Source: Christensenella sp. UBA3700 (GTDB lineage: Bacteria > Bacillota > Clostridia > Christensenellales > UBA3700). From it: a stretch of DNA of 51,944 bases. Both the position numbers and the translations under genes were made by a program. How positions within the stretch are numbered: position 1 is the stretch's first letter; the number at the start of each line of letters is the position of its first letter. The notes below the pieces were generated by a model, which worked only from the letters and a program-made list of their open reading frames with translations, ran no database searches and had not been told where the DNA came from. The stretch is from NCBI GenBank assembly GCA_002372775.1, contig DFIJ01000059.1:1-51944 (forward strand). The letters run 5' to 3'. Positions 1 to 9,045 of this stretch are shown here, piece by piece.

Positions 1-692
1 GTGACGCACAGTTTAGGCTATTTAGAAGTCTATGCAATGTTCGTATGCCAAATCCTATTTCAGAAGAGTTTCTAAAAATTCAAGATGAATACCTAAAAGA
101 AGAGAATAAAAAGAAAGGCATTGTTGATGTGTCTACACTAAAGCCTGTAAAGAAGAATAATAAGATATTTATTTGGCAAGGTGACATTACTAAATTAAAA
201 GTAGATGCCATTGTTAATGCTGCAAATTCTGAAATGCTTGGTTGTTTTAGACAATGTCATGCTTGTATAGATAATTGCATACACACATATGCTGGCGTAG
301 AACTTAGACTAAAATGTAATGAAATAATAAAAGCACAAGGGCATTTAGAGCCAACAGGAAGCGCAAAGATAACTTATGCATATAATTTACCATCTAGATA
401 TATAATTCATACAGTAGGCCCTATTATTGGCTATGGTTTAACGACAAAAGAAATAAACGAATTAAGAAGCTGTTATAGAGAATGTTTAAAAGTGGCAGAT
501 AATCATGAAGTAAAATCAATTGCCTTTTGTTGTATTTCTACAGGTGTTTTTAGATTTCCGCAAAAGGAAGCTGCAAAGATTGCAATCGAAGAAGTAGAGA
601 AGTTTTTACCAACCTCAAAGCATATAAATAAGGTAATTTTTGATGTATTTGGAAATGACGATTTAGACTTATATAATTCGATGTTAAACTAG
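1..692 (+). CDS. Zinc-dependent macrodomain protein-ADP-ribose hydrolase, 5' end cut by the window
   Basis: Removes ADP-ribose from protein side chains (family knowledge). The frame is open from base 3 and reads FRSLCNVRMPNPISEEFL into the body. Family members carry this N-terminal segment, so the ATG at 45 is internal and the true start lies upstream. The macrodomain core shows WQGDITKLKVDAIVNAANS, the ADP-ribose loop, followed by GCFRQCHACIDNCIH, the Cys/His-rich insert typical of the zinc-containing bacterial class. A second loop, CISTGVFRFP, follows near the C-terminus. In other Gram-positives this class often sits beside a SirTM sirtuin, GcvH-L and a lipoate ligase; that neighbourhood would be off the left edge. 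The next gene is 124 bp downstream and functionally unrelated. Confidence 0.85.
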   Translation, partial: DAQFRLFRSLCNVRMPNPISEEFLKIQDEYLKEENKKKGIVDVSTLKPVKKNNKIFIWQGDITKLKVDAIVNAANSEMLGCFRQCHACIDNCIHTYAGVELRLKCNEIIKAQGHLEPTGSAKITYAYNLPSRYIIHTVGPIIGYGLTTKEINELRSCYRECLKVADNHEVKSIAFCCISTGVFRFPQKEAAKIAIEEVEKFLPTSKHINKVIFDVFGNDDLDLYNSMLN

Positions 693-816
693 ATTGCCAA
701 ATATCCGTCCTATTTTTCCAATTATAAAAAACCAATATTATTTTCATCTAGAATAAGAGCAGAAAAAGGGCTAATAATTCGGACCTCATTGTAATAAAAA
801 TTTGGGGTATGTATAG

Positions 817-1203
817 ATGGTTAAGTTAACAGATTATATCAAAAGTGTATACGATAATGATAGTTCCGCTATCATTATTTGTGATTTAGATCACAATATA
901 GTATATGCGAATAAGGCTGCAGAAGAATTTTATCATGAAAAGAAACTTGTTGGAGAAAATCATTTTAACGAATTTGATGAAAAGTTCAAAAGATTAGTGG
1001 ATCATGTAATTACATGGTTTAATTTAAGTGTTAATAATAATCGCGTACATACGTACTATTCAGAAAAAACAAATACAGACTTTTTTATTGAAGCCATTAG
1101 AGATCCATATGGGAAAATGATAGGGTATTTAGGTAGATCCCAAAAGAAAAATAGTGATTCACCTTGTCTTTACGACTTTCTGACTCTAAATGAGATAATT
1201 TGA
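817..1203 (+). CDS. Single-domain PAS protein
   Basis: This is a 128-aa protein consisting of one PAS fold. IIICDLDHNIVYANKAAEEF is the PAS core beta-strand/helix start, and the later segment DFFIEAIRDPYGKMIGYLG resembles the final PAS strands. There is no kinase, GGDEF or HTH output domain, no signal peptide and no membrane segment, so it is a cytosolic sensor or ligand-binding module acting through partners. Very similar stand-alone PAS proteins are common in Clostridia, and their ligand is unknown. GGGGT at 804-808 precedes the ATG by 8 nt. The stop codon is embedded in the -35 box of the trkA promoter, so the two transcription units abut. Confidence 0.7.
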   Translation: MVKLTDYIKSVYDNDSSAIIICDLDHNIVYANKAAEEFYHEKKLVGENHFNEFDEKFKRLVDHVITWFNLSVNNNRVHTYYSEKTNTDFFIEAIRDPYGKMIGYLGRSQKKNSDSPCLYDFLTLNEII

Positions 1204-1227
1204 CAACAGCCAATATAATTGTATAAT
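1200..1227 (+). promoter_or_regulatory. Sigma-A type promoter for the trkA pair
   Basis: TTGACA at 1200-1205 and TATAAT at 1222-1227, spacer 16 bp. The -35 overlaps the stop codon of the PAS gene. The predicted start site is about 1234, leaving a leader of roughly 33 nt with GGAG before the ATG at 1267. Confidence 0.75.
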
Positions 1228-1266
1228 TAAATAAGATGCTATTATATAAATAGCAATGGAGATTTT

Positions 1267-1680
1267 ATGAGAGATCATATAGTTATTATTGGCGCAGGAA
1301 AATTTGGTTCTTACTTAGCAAGCAAGTTATCTGCTGACGGCCAAGATGTTGTACTTATTGATAAGGACGAAAAGTCATTTAAGAATGTATCAGACGATTT
1401 CGCTGGTATTGAGATTAATGACGATGCATTTGAAGCATCAACACTAGAAGAAGCGGAAATCACAAAAGCATCTCAAGTAGTAATTGCCACAGAAAGTGAT
1501 AATACAAACATTTTCTTAGCAAGTATTTGTGATGAACTTTATCACGTAAAGAAGATTTTTGTAAGACAAAGTAATAACGACAAGGATCAATTATTCAAGT
1601 TAACAAAATTAAATGTTATTAATCCTTTCGATTTATCTATTAAGAGATACGTAGAAATAACATCGGAGGAAAAGAACTAA
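1267..1680 (+). CDS. TrkA-N (RCK) potassium transport regulatory subunit, N-domain only
   Basis: This cytosolic nucleotide-binding subunit should gate a Trk/Ktr-type K+ channel (family knowledge). The start reads VIIGAGKFGSYLASKL, a canonical GxGxxG Rossmann loop, and LIDKD supplies the acidic ribose-binding residue. At 137 aa it holds the TrkA-N domain only, with no TrkA-C. Its stop overlaps the start of the next TrkA gene (TAATG at 1678-1682), so the two are translationally coupled and probably form a hetero-oligomer. No membrane pore gene (TrkH/KtrB) is present in the window. TGGAG precedes the ATG by 5 nt. Confidence 0.85.
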   Translation: MRDHIVIIGAGKFGSYLASKLSADGQDVVLIDKDEKSFKNVSDDFAGIEINDDAFEASTLEEAEITKASQVVIATESDNTNIFLASICDELYHVKKIFVRQSNNDKDQLFKLTKLNVINPFDLSIKRYVEITSEEKN

Positions 1681-2363
1681 TGAGGATACTAGTTGCCGGT
1701 GGTAGAAATGAAGCGGACTTCATTATTAAGAAGTTTAAAGAAGAAAAACATCAGATTACTGTAGTTAATCAAGATGTTGATTATTGTAAATATCTAAGCA
1801 AAGAGAATCACGTTATTGTATATAATGGTGATCCAACTCTTGTTAGTGTATTAAACGAAGCAGGAATTCAACAAGCAGATTTAGTAGTAGCTTTATGTAC
1901 AAAGGACGAAGACAACTTTGTTATTTGTGAAGTTGCTTCAAAAGTATTTAATATACCAAGAATTATTTGTACAGTTACTAACCCTAAGAACGTTGATGTA
2001 TTCCATTCATTAGGTATTAGAAGTGTAGTATCTTCAGCTGATTTCCTTGTTCAAACAATTCAAGCAGAAGTTAATTTTGAAAACGTAGTTAAGTCCCTTG
2101 CTCTTGAACAAGATAAGATTGCTATGCTTGAGATTAAATTAAATTCTCCAGATTTAGCTATTATTGGAAAGACACTAGCTCAACTTGAAAATACAAGATT
2201 ATATACAATCGCTTGTATTTATAGAAAAACTCAAGTTGTTATCCCAAGTGGTAATACAGAAATTAAATATGGGGATAAATTATTCGTAGTAACAACATAT
2301 CCAGATAAAGATGCTGTTGTCAGATACATTCAAAAGAAGGTTCCTAAAGAAAGGGAACAATAA
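1680..2363 (+). CDS. TrkA family K+ uptake regulatory protein with N and C domains
   Basis: The 227-aa protein has a TrkA-N domain (about residues 1-125) and a C-terminal TrkA-C domain (about 140-220; KYGDKLFVVTT is the characteristic last strand). The glycine loop is degenerate, VAGGRNEADFI instead of GxGxxG, while the upstream partner keeps the canonical loop. This suggests that nucleotide binding is divided unequally between the pair. It overlaps the upstream gene by 1 nt and ends at a strong terminator. The role is inferred as the ligand-sensing partner of the short TrkA-N protein in controlling a K+ channel encoded elsewhere. Confidence 0.85.
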   Translation: MRILVAGGRNEADFIIKKFKEEKHQITVVNQDVDYCKYLSKENHVIVYNGDPTLVSVLNEAGIQQADLVVALCTKDEDNFVICEVASKVFNIPRIICTVTNPKNVDVFHSLGIRSVVSSADFLVQTIQAEVNFENVVKSLALEQDKIAMLEIKLNSPDLAIIGKTLAQLENTRLYTIACIYRKTQVVIPSGNTEIKYGDKLFVVTTYPDKDAVVRYIQKKVPKEREQ

Positions 2364-2378
2364 AAGAATAAAGAGTTA

Positions 2379-2407
2379 AGACATTGGTTCACCCGATGTC
2401 TTTTTTT
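2379..2407 (+). terminator. Rho-independent terminator after the trkA pair
   Basis: Stem AGACATTGG (2379-2387) pairs with CCGATGTCT (2393-2401) with one G-T wobble, loop TTCAC, followed by a T run. The outer stem and tail closely resemble the rpe/rpmB terminator at 35957-35988. Confidence 0.85.
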
Positions 2408-2435
2408 AACTATGTTTATTTTTAGCGCGATATTA

Positions 2436-2441
2436 TATAAT
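2436..2441 (+). promoter_or_regulatory. -10 box of the BspA-type gene
   Basis: A perfect TATAAT lies at 2436-2441 and overlaps the ATG at 2440. A transcript from it would start near 2448, so the upstream ATG could not be used; this favours the GTG at 2461. No good -35 is visible (TGTTTA at 17 bp spacing). Confidence 0.5.
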
Positions 2442-2460
2442 GAATAAAAAGGGTATCGCG

Positions 2461-5400
2461 GTGAAAAAGGCATTTTTAGGGATTACTTTAATATTATTAA
2501 TTATTGTTTTAAGTGTAGGCTTTGCTTCATGTTCAAAAGGCGGCGACTTAAAGGTTACTTTCTATGTGGATGGAAGTGAATACGCAACAGTAGAATTTAA
2601 TAAAGGCGATTATGAAATTGCTTTACCTGCAGATCCTGTAGTAAAAGGTAAAAACTTTGTTCGCTGGGAATATGAAAAACCAGAAACAGGCGAAAGAGCA
2701 GAGTTCTTAAAAGACACAATTTGGCATTACCAAACAAGTATGAAAGTATATGCTTGCTTTGATAACAACATGAGTAATTATGTTGTTAATAATAGTGGTG
2801 ATACTATTATTGCTCTTAAAGATAATACGGCAACTGAATACACAATTCCAGCACAAATTAATGGTAAGGATATTGAAAAATTAGGAGAGGGACTATTCAA
2901 AGATAATTCAAATATTACTACAATTACTATTCCTAAAACAGTTCAGTATATTGAAAAATCAGCATTTGAGAACTGTGAGAACTTAACAACAGTTACATTT
3001 GCTGAAGATACAGAAATATTATATTTATATGCGGATGTATTTAAAAATTGCTCATCTTTAGAAGAGTTAGTGTTCCCAAATGGATTAGAAAATGCTCAAC
3101 CAGGTCTTTTAGCAGGATGTGATTCTTTAACTAAACTAACAACACCATTTGTTGGCCTTCGTAATCCAAATAACACAAGTGTTGAAACTAAATATTATTG
3201 TTTACGCACATTCTTTGGCGATAGTACAGAGATTCCAATCAAGGATCTAACAATTACAAAACAAAAGTATATCATTAGCTCAATATTTAGCGGTTCTAAA
3301 GTTGAGAAGTTGACGATATCATCAGAAGATATAGATTTAGGTTCATCTATGTCATATTACATTAGAGAAACTTTAAAAACTGTAGATCTTTCGGAATCTA
3401 AAGGAACAGAGATTGATTATGCTGCATTTGAAGGATGTACACTTTTGACAAGCGTAAAATTACCAAGCACTTTAGAGACAATAGCAGGTAGAGTGTTCTA
3501 TGGTTGTACAGGTATTGAATCTCTTGATATTCCTGCTGGTGTTACTTCTATAGGATTTAATGCGTTTACTGGTTGTACTAATTTAAAGAATATAGATATT
3601 TCGAGTGTACAAACCATAGGAACAAGTGCATTTAATGGTTGTTCAGGCATAACAGCTTTAGATGGAAGAAGTCTTAAGACTATAGATTACAATGCATTTG
3701 CTAATATGAACAACCTAGCAACTATTATGTTACGCGATGTTGAAACAATAGGTAATGGCGCCTTCAGTGGAGATTCAAAATTAACATCATTTAGTAATGC
3801 AACTCTAACAAAACTAAAAACAATAGGGGATAATACGTTTGAGGGTTGTTCTTTATTAACAACGATTAATCTAGCAAAATCAATAGAAAGTATAGGAACA
3901 AATGCATTTAAAGATTGTACAGGATTACAGACTTTTGCAATAGAGACAGGTTCTAATTTAACCAAAATAGGACAATATGCGTTAAGCGGGACTAATTCAC
4001 TTGCAAGTATAACAATACCATTTATAGGTGATAAACCAACATCTACAAATCCATTTGGATATATATTTAAAAGCGCAATTGGAAATCCTAGCACTTATGA
4101 GTATTATGCAAGAAGTTATTTTGTTCCAAAATCATTAACAAGTATTACGATAACTGGTGGTACAAGTATTGCTCAAAACTCATTAAGAGATTTGACATAT
4201 GTCACAGAGATTAATTTACCAGCTTCTATTGAAACAATTGGTTCCTATGCACTTGAAAACACAGGTGTAACATCTTTTGTTGTTCCTCATAGTTTGACAG
4301 CTTTGAATTCGAAAATAGGAACTGGTGGAGATTTAGATTTACATGTTGAATCGTTATCTCACTATATGTCATTTACACAAGGTGTAATTGTTGCAAACGA
4401 TAATAATAAATTAAAGTTATATATCGGACAAAATGAAGTAACTAATCTAGATTTAAGTTCTATGAACTTAACAGAAATTGGACCATATAAGTACTATAAA
4501 TGCAAAGACATTACTTCTGTAAGTTTACCAAATAGTGTTTCTTTAATTGATGTATATGCGTTCTATAAATCGGGAATAAATGGTATTTCTTTCCCAACAA
4601 GTTTAACGACAATTAAATTACACGCATTTGATGGCACAAATATTACATCTGTAACACTTAATCCAAATTTAGAAACTATTGAAGCATATGCATTTGCAAA
4701 TACGCAAATGAGTACATTAACTGTTCCAAAAGAAGTTACAACAATTATGGGATTTGACCATATCCCAAGCTTAACGACAGTTAATTTTGAAGCAAATTCA
4801 AATCTTGAGACAATTGCAGGAAGTTGCTTCGCAAACACAGGTATTACAAGTATAACTATTCCAGCAAGTGTAACAACTATAGGGGCTAGTGCATTCTATT
4901 ATTGCACCAATCTAACAAATGTATCATTTGAGTCTGGTTCAAATCTAGAAAGTATTGAAGGATCAAGTTTTGCTTATACTGCAATAACAAGTATTACAAT
5001 ACCAACAAGCGTAACAAGTATTGGCGCAATAGCATTTAAAGGAGCTTCAGATTTAGAGACTTTATCTTTTGCCTCAGGTACTAACATATCAAGCATTGGT
5101 AGGGAATTTATTAGTGGAACAAAAATAAACACATTAGAGATTCCATCAAATGTAACGATGGCAAATGGTATATTTACAGGCGCATCATACTTGCATAATC
5201 TTACATGTCCAATGAGAAAGAAATGGACGGATTTAGCAAGTGATTCATCTTATGTAAATGTAACAGTTAATTCAAACACAATTTGCGAGAAAGGTTTCTA
5301 TCAAGCAACAAATGTAAGTTCTATTGACTTATCTAATGTAACTGAAGTTGGTTCATCTGCTTTTAATAGCATGAGTGCATTAACAAAAGTTTACATCTCA

Positions 5401-6897
5401 AGTTGGAATAATTATCTAAGCATTGATTATAATGGTTCATATATTGATTTCTATCATGATGATAGGAATGTAGATTTTTATGTAAATGGAACTCTTGTTT
5501 CTGGAACATTTGATTTAAGTGGAATAGATTCTTCTATTACATCTATTCCAAATGGAGCTTTTTGTTTTTTAAGATCAATTACAGATTTGATTCTTCCAAC
5601 TACAATAACATCAATTGGAGATAAAGCATTCGATTATTGTACAAATCTTGTTGATATGAAGTTTAAAGACGGAAACACATCTCCAGCGTATACCAACGAT
5701 TTAGTATCAATTGGGCAATATGCTTTTAGAAAAACTGATCTTTCTAGTGTTGTTATTTCAAATAGCACAACATCAATAGGGAACTACGCATTTTCAGAAT
5801 GTATGAATCTAGGTGTTTCTTTTGAATCTAATTCAACATTGCATGCACTTGGCAAATATGCGTTCTATAAATGCTCTGGATTAACAGCATTTGAAATACC
5901 AAGCACTCTAACAAGTATTGGCGAATATGCGTTTGCATCTACAGGATTACAAACATTATCATTAGCATCAAATTCAACTTTGGCAAGTATAAGCATGGGA
6001 GCTTTTAGTGATTGTAAAGATTTAACAACACTTCCTGTGTTCACATCTTCGTTAATAACATTGGGATCTGCAGTATTTAATGGCTGTACAAATATTACAA
6101 CTGTAGATCTTCGTGGTGCGAACATTACTTCTATTCCATATAGAGCATTTAAGGAAGATTCTAATTTGACACATGTATATGTATCTGGAAATGTAACATA
6201 CTTTGGTTCAGAAGCATTTATGAAATGTACAGAATTAATTAGCGTTGAAAGCTCAACAAATCCAACTTATACATTAGAGGTTAAGAGTTCATGCTTTAGG
6301 GAATGCGCAAAACTAGAATTTTTTGGCTATGGAGATTGGGCAGCAGTAGATACATATGTTGAGGCGCATGTTTCCGATTCTAATGCAGTAAATCCAGATG
6401 TTAGAGATACATATATGAATAACCATTATACAGAATTCTCTAAAGTGTCTTTAGTTGAAGATTATGCTTTCTATGGATGTACAAATTTTGAAAATATTCG
6501 TTTAGCAAGCAGTATTGAAAAAATTGGTAAATATGCATTCTATGAATGTGAGAACTTAAAGTATATAAATATACCACATGCTTGTACTCATCTTGATCAT
6601 ATGTCATTTGCCGGAGCGTTCGAAAATACAACAAAAAAATCTGGAACAGGATTGACAACATTAGAAAATAATATTTATGAGACTTATGGTATGGCAATTG
6701 AATTCTATTCAGGGGAATCACAAATTACATGGGAATATCATAATAGTTCTGCAGGCTCTATGTTTACAACTAAGGAGTATTGCAATAAAACGGATATAAA
6801 ATATAGAAATACATGTGATTTGGTTTTTTGTTGCCAAAACAAAGATGAAAAATCAGATAAGTATAAAACAGGAGTTAGTAAATTAAGCGTAAGTTAA
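2461..6897 (+). CDS. Giant BspA-type leucine-rich repeat surface lipoprotein
   Basis: Secreted protein of about 1478 aa. From the GTG at 2461 the N-terminus is a textbook lipoprotein signal: KK, a hydrophobic stretch, then GFASC with Cys24. Residues about 28-100 resemble an InlB B-repeat/Listeria-Bacteroides module (TFYVDGSEYATVEFNKGDY ... ACFD). The rest is a long array of LRR_5/BspA repeats, each with an IGxxAFxxCxxLxxxxIP-type pattern. Such proteins bind host or bacterial surface ligands in other species. There is no LPXTG or C-terminal membrane segment, so anchoring is by the N-terminal lipid. The last about 30 residues (after FTTKEYCNKTD) look unlike repeat sequence and may be a changed tail. 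An ATG at 2440 is in frame but lies inside a TATAAT box; AAAAGGG at 2447-2453 precedes the GTG. Confidence 0.85.
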   Translation: MKKAFLGITLILLIIVLSVGFASCSKGGDLKVTFYVDGSEYATVEFNKGDYEIALPADPVVKGKNFVRWEYEKPETGERAEFLKDTIWHYQTSMKVYACFDNNMSNYVVNNSGDTIIALKDNTATEYTIPAQINGKDIEKLGEGLFKDNSNITTITIPKTVQYIEKSAFENCENLTTVTFAEDTEILYLYADVFKNCSSLEELVFPNGLENAQPGLLAGCDSLTKLTTPFVGLRNPNNTSVETKYYCLRTFFGDSTEIPIKDLTITKQKYIISSIFSGSKVEKLTISSEDIDLGSSMSYYIRETLKTVDLSESKGTEIDYAAFEGCTLLTSVKLPSTLETIAGRVFYGCTGIESLDIPAGVTSIGFNAFTGCTNLKNIDISSVQTIGTSAFNGCSGITALDGRSLKTIDYNAFANMNNLATIMLRDVETIGNGAFSGDSKLTSFSNATLTKLKTIGDNTFEGCSLLTTINLAKSIESIGTNAFKDCTGLQTFAIETGSNLTKIGQYALSGTNSLASITIPFIGDKPTSTNPFGYIFKSAIGNPSTYEYYARSYFVPKSLTSITITGGTSIAQNSLRDLTYVTEINLPASIETIGSYALENTGVTSFVVPHSLTALNSKIGTGGDLDLHVESLSHYMSFTQGVIVANDNNKLKLYIGQNEVTNLDLSSMNLTEIGPYKYYKCKDITSVSLPNSVSLIDVYAFYKSGINGISFPTSLTTIKLHAFDGTNITSVTLNPNLETIEAYAFANTQMSTLTVPKEVTTIMGFDHIPSLTTVNFEANSNLETIAGSCFANTGITSITIPASVTTIGASAFYYCTNLTNVSFESGSNLESIEGSSFAYTAITSITIPTSVTSIGAIAFKGASDLETLSFASGTNISSIGREFISGTKINTLEIPSNVTMANGIFTGASYLHNLTCPMRKKWTDLASDSSYVNVTVNSNTICEKGFYQATNVSSIDLSNVTEVGSSAFNSMSALTKVYISSWNNYLSIDYNGSYIDFYHDDRNVDFYVNGTLVSGTFDLSGIDSSITSIPNGAFCFLRSITDLILPTTITSIGDKAFDYCTNLVDMKFKDGNTSPAYTNDLVSIGQYAFRKTDLSSVVISNSTTSIGNYAFSECMNLGVSFESNSTLHALGKYAFYKCSGLTAFEIPSTLTSIGEYAFASTGLQTLSLASNSTLASISMGAFSDCKDLTTLPVFTSSLITLGSAVFNGCTNITTVDLRGANITSIPYRAFKEDSNLTHVYVSGNVTYFGSEAFMKCTELISVESSTNPTYTLEVKSSCFRECAKLEFFGYGDWAAVDTYVEAHVSDSNAVNPDVRDTYMNNHYTEFSKVSLVEDYAFYGCTNFENIRLASSIEKIGKYAFYECENLKYINIPHACTHLDHMSFAGAFENTTKKSGTGLTTLENNIYETYGMAIEFYSGESQITWEYHNSSAGSMFTTKEYCNKTDIKYRNTCDLVFCCQNKDEKSDKYKTGVSKLSVS

Positions 6898-6907
6898 GAA
6901 TAATGAG

Positions 6908-6923
6908 CCTTGCAAAAACAAGG
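6908..6923 (+). terminator. Possible weak terminator after the BspA-type gene
   Basis: CCTTG and CAAGG form a 5-bp stem around a CAAAAA loop, followed by GCATTTTAAA. It is weak, but it is the only stem in the convergent gap between this gene and folBK. Confidence 0.35.
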
Positions 6924-6951
6924 TGCATTTTAAATATTTGACATATTAGTT

Positions 6952-7734
6952 TTATGCGTTTTGCTGTGGTTCAATAATATAAGGGGCTATCTCAGATAAT
7001 GGTACAAGAACGAAATCTCTATTCTTATAATCTTTATGAGGAATAGTTAATTCTTCTGTGTTTAGGGTAATGTTGTCATAGAATACTATATCTATATCTA
7101 TAGTTCTATTTCCCCAGTGAACATCTCTAACTCTTCCTAGTGATGCTTCAATTTCATGAATTCTATTTAGTAATTGGTGTGGTGAATAAATAGTTTTAAT
7201 TTCCACTGCCATATTAACAAATTCTTCAGTAGCTACTCCACCATATGGTGCATTCTTATAGAATGAAGATTTCTTTGCAACTCTAATTTCGTCAGAGTTT
7301 AATTGTTCTATAGCTTTTAATAAAGTAGCCTCTCTGTCTCCTAAATTGCTTCCTAAAGATAAAAAAGAAGTATGCCAAGATAAATTTACATCAACGCCCA
7401 CATTTTTAAATGTAAGGCCATATGGAGCCTCAGGCTTTTTAACATTAAGATTAATAGATTTAATCATGCTATATTTGTTTAAAAGCATTAGGGCAGTTTT
7501 ATATGCCAAAGTTTCTATAAGATTAAATGTGTGAGCTTTACAAAAATCGGATATGTCTTGCATTATATCGCAATAAGAGATGGTTTTATTTAAATCATCA
7601 TTCTTTGCTGCTTGTAAGAAATCAATATCAATTTTGCAGTTAAATACAAATGGTTGTTCTTCTTTTTTTTCAAAATCAAGAACGCCATGACATGCATTTA
7701 CTACTAAATCATTAATTTCTATTAAGCTTTGCAT
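6952..7734 (-). CDS. folBK: Bifunctional dihydroneopterin aldolase / HPPK (FolB-FolK fusion)
   Basis: This enzyme carries out two consecutive steps of dihydrofolate synthesis: aldol cleavage of dihydroneopterin, then pyrophosphorylation of 6-hydroxymethyl-dihydropterin. Residues 1 to about 120 are FolB (VNACHGVLDFEKKEEQPF, with LNVKKPEAPYG near its end). Residues from about 122 are HPPK (SLGSNLGDRE, GRVRDVHWGNRTIDIDIVFY, IPHKDYKNRDFVLVPLSE). The total of 260 aa matches a simple fusion of the two families, and the fusion is common in Bacillota. It is the last gene of the minus-strand folate operon, and its start overlaps the end of folP by 23 nt. DHFR and the pABA genes are not in the window. 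Confidence 0.93.
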   Translation of the reverse strand: MQSLIEINDLVVNACHGVLDFEKKEEQPFVFNCKIDIDFLQAAKNDDLNKTISYCDIMQDISDFCKAHTFNLIETLAYKTALMLLNKYSMIKSINLNVKKPEAPYGLTFKNVGVDVNLSWHTSFLSLGSNLGDREATLLKAIEQLNSDEIRVAKKSSFYKNAPYGGVATEEFVNMAVEIKTIYSPHQLLNRIHEIEASLGRVRDVHWGNRTIDIDIVFYDNITLNTEELTIPHKDYKNRDFVLVPLSEIAPYIIEPQQNA

Positions 7735-8503
7735 TTTCTTCCTTTATTGCTTGAACGTTTTCTTTTACATCATGAACTCTTACAAATAAGATATTCTTTC
7801 TAACAGCTTCTCTTGTAGATTCAAGTGTTGGTTCAAGTCTATCTTTAACTTCTCCGCCGAACATTCTCTTTCTTGATGTACCAAGAAGTAGAGGATATCC
7901 TAATGAGTATAGTTTATCATAGTTGTGTAAAAGTTCCCAGTTTTGATTTATATCCTTTCCAAAACCTATGCCACCATCAAGAATAATCTTTTTAGAGTCG
8001 ATATTAGCCTTATAAGCAAGTTCTAGTCCATCCTTTAAGAAATTCTCGATATCTTTATAAAAGTCTTTATATTCGGTCCCATTTTGGTTGTGCATGATAC
8101 AAACAGCAGCGTTATAAGCTCCAACTACGCTAGCCATAGACTTATCGCCGTATTGTAATCCCCAAATATCATTGATTAAGTCAGCGCCATTATCTAGGGC
8201 AACTTTAGCAACAGTTGGGTAGTATGTATCTATAGAAATAGGGATATCGAAATGTGATCTAATTAATTTAAGAGGTTCAACTAATCTTTTAATTTCCTCT
8301 TGATCAGAAACTGGAATATGTCCAGGTCTTGTAGATTGAGCGCCAATATCAATTACTTCAGCGCCGTCATTAATCATTTGTTCTACGCGTTGTAAAACGT
8401 TATCGCAAGTGCATCTTGAATTTTCGTTGAAAGAATCCGGTGTAAGGTTAACTATTGCCATTACATGAGTGCCGGTTTCAAAAGTTTTATTTCCAATAAT
8501 CAT
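7712..8503 (-). CDS. folP: Dihydropteroate synthase
   Basis: Condenses hydroxymethyl-dihydropterin pyrophosphate with p-aminobenzoate; it is the sulfonamide target. The 263-aa protein has the expected landmarks: [11 protein letters not shown] for the pyrophosphate loop, [42 protein letters not shown] and [10 protein letters not shown]. It begins within the last bases of folE (4-nt overlap) and runs into folBK, so it is tightly coupled in the operon. A usual start and length for the family; no missing key motif was seen. Confidence 0.94.
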   Translation of the reverse strand: MIIGNKTFETGTHVMAIVNLTPDSFNENSRCTCDNVLQRVEQMINDGAEVIDIGAQSTRPGHIPVSDQEEIKRLVEPLKLIRSHFDIPISIDTYYPTVAKVALDNGADLINDIWGLQYGDKSMASVVGAYNAAVCIMHNQNGTEYKDFYKDIENFLKDGLELAYKANIDSKKIILDGGIGFGKDINQNWELLHNYDKLYSLGYPLLLGTSRKRMFGGEVKDRLEPTLESTREAVRKNILFVRVHDVKENVQAIKEENAKLNRN

Positions 8504-9045
8504 TTTAGTAAAGAAAGTACCTCGTTTTTAGTATTATCGTCAATGTCTCCAAGTACTGTGTATGTTATTGTTTTTGAGCCCATCTTTCTTACGCCTCTGC
8601 ATGTCATACATGTATGTTCTGCTTCACATACAACAATGGCGCCTTTTGGATTTAGGTTATCCATAATAGCTTTACATACTTGGTAAGTTAATTGTTCTTG
8701 TAATTGTAAACGTCTAGCATATGTTTCAACGCATCTAGCAAGTTTTGAAAGTCCTACAACTTTTCCATTAGGGATATATGCTATATGCATTTTGCCAAAG
8801 AAAGGCATTAAATGGTGCTCGCACATAGAAGAGAATTGGATATCTTTTTCAATAACGATATCACTTGTATCAACAGTAAAAGTCTTACTTAAGTGCTTTG
8901 ATGCATCATCATTATAACCACTAAGTATTTCTTCATACATTCTTGCAACTCTATCTGGAGTGTCCTTTAGACCTGGTCTATCTTTATCCTCACCAATAGC
9001 GTCAAGAAGGTCTTTTATTGCTTGCTCAATTTTCTTCTTATCCAT
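8500..9045 (-). CDS. folE: GTP cyclohydrolase I, zinc type
   Basis: Converts GTP to 7,8-dihydroneopterin triphosphate, the first step of pterin/folate synthesis. The 181-aa protein carries [19 protein letters not shown], the zinc ligands in [12 protein letters not shown], and the family motif [21 protein letters not shown]. The third zinc Cys lies in [17 protein letters not shown]; the second Cys of the TCMTC stretch replaces the usual Met/Ala. Its start overlaps the end of folC by 8 nt and its end overlaps folP by 4 nt. It is the canonical FolE1, not the metal-alternative FolE2. Confidence 0.95.
   Translation of the reverse strand: MDKKKIEQAIKDLLDAIGEDKDRPGLKDTPDRVARMYEEILSGYNDDASKHLSKTFTVDTSDIVIEKDIQFSSMCEHHLMPFFGKMHIAYIPNGKVVGLSKLARCVETYARRLQLQEQLTYQVCKAIMDNLNPKGAIVVCEAEHTCMTCRGVRKMGSKTITYTVLGDIDDNTKNEVLSLLK

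Noticed and set aside
3..50. ATG at 45 as the true start of the macrodomain protein
   Set aside because: The open frame continues to the window edge, and the upstream residues match the conserved N-terminal segment of the family.
3687..4094. 135-codon minus-strand frame inside the BspA-type gene
   Set aside because: Repeated LRR codons leave the antisense frame open; the translation is low-complexity and hydrophobic, a shadow.
2981..6600. Many short repeated words, considered as a CRISPR or DNA repeat array
   Set aside because: The repeats are protein-level LRR periodicity inside one long frame with no constant spacer or exact DNA repeats.
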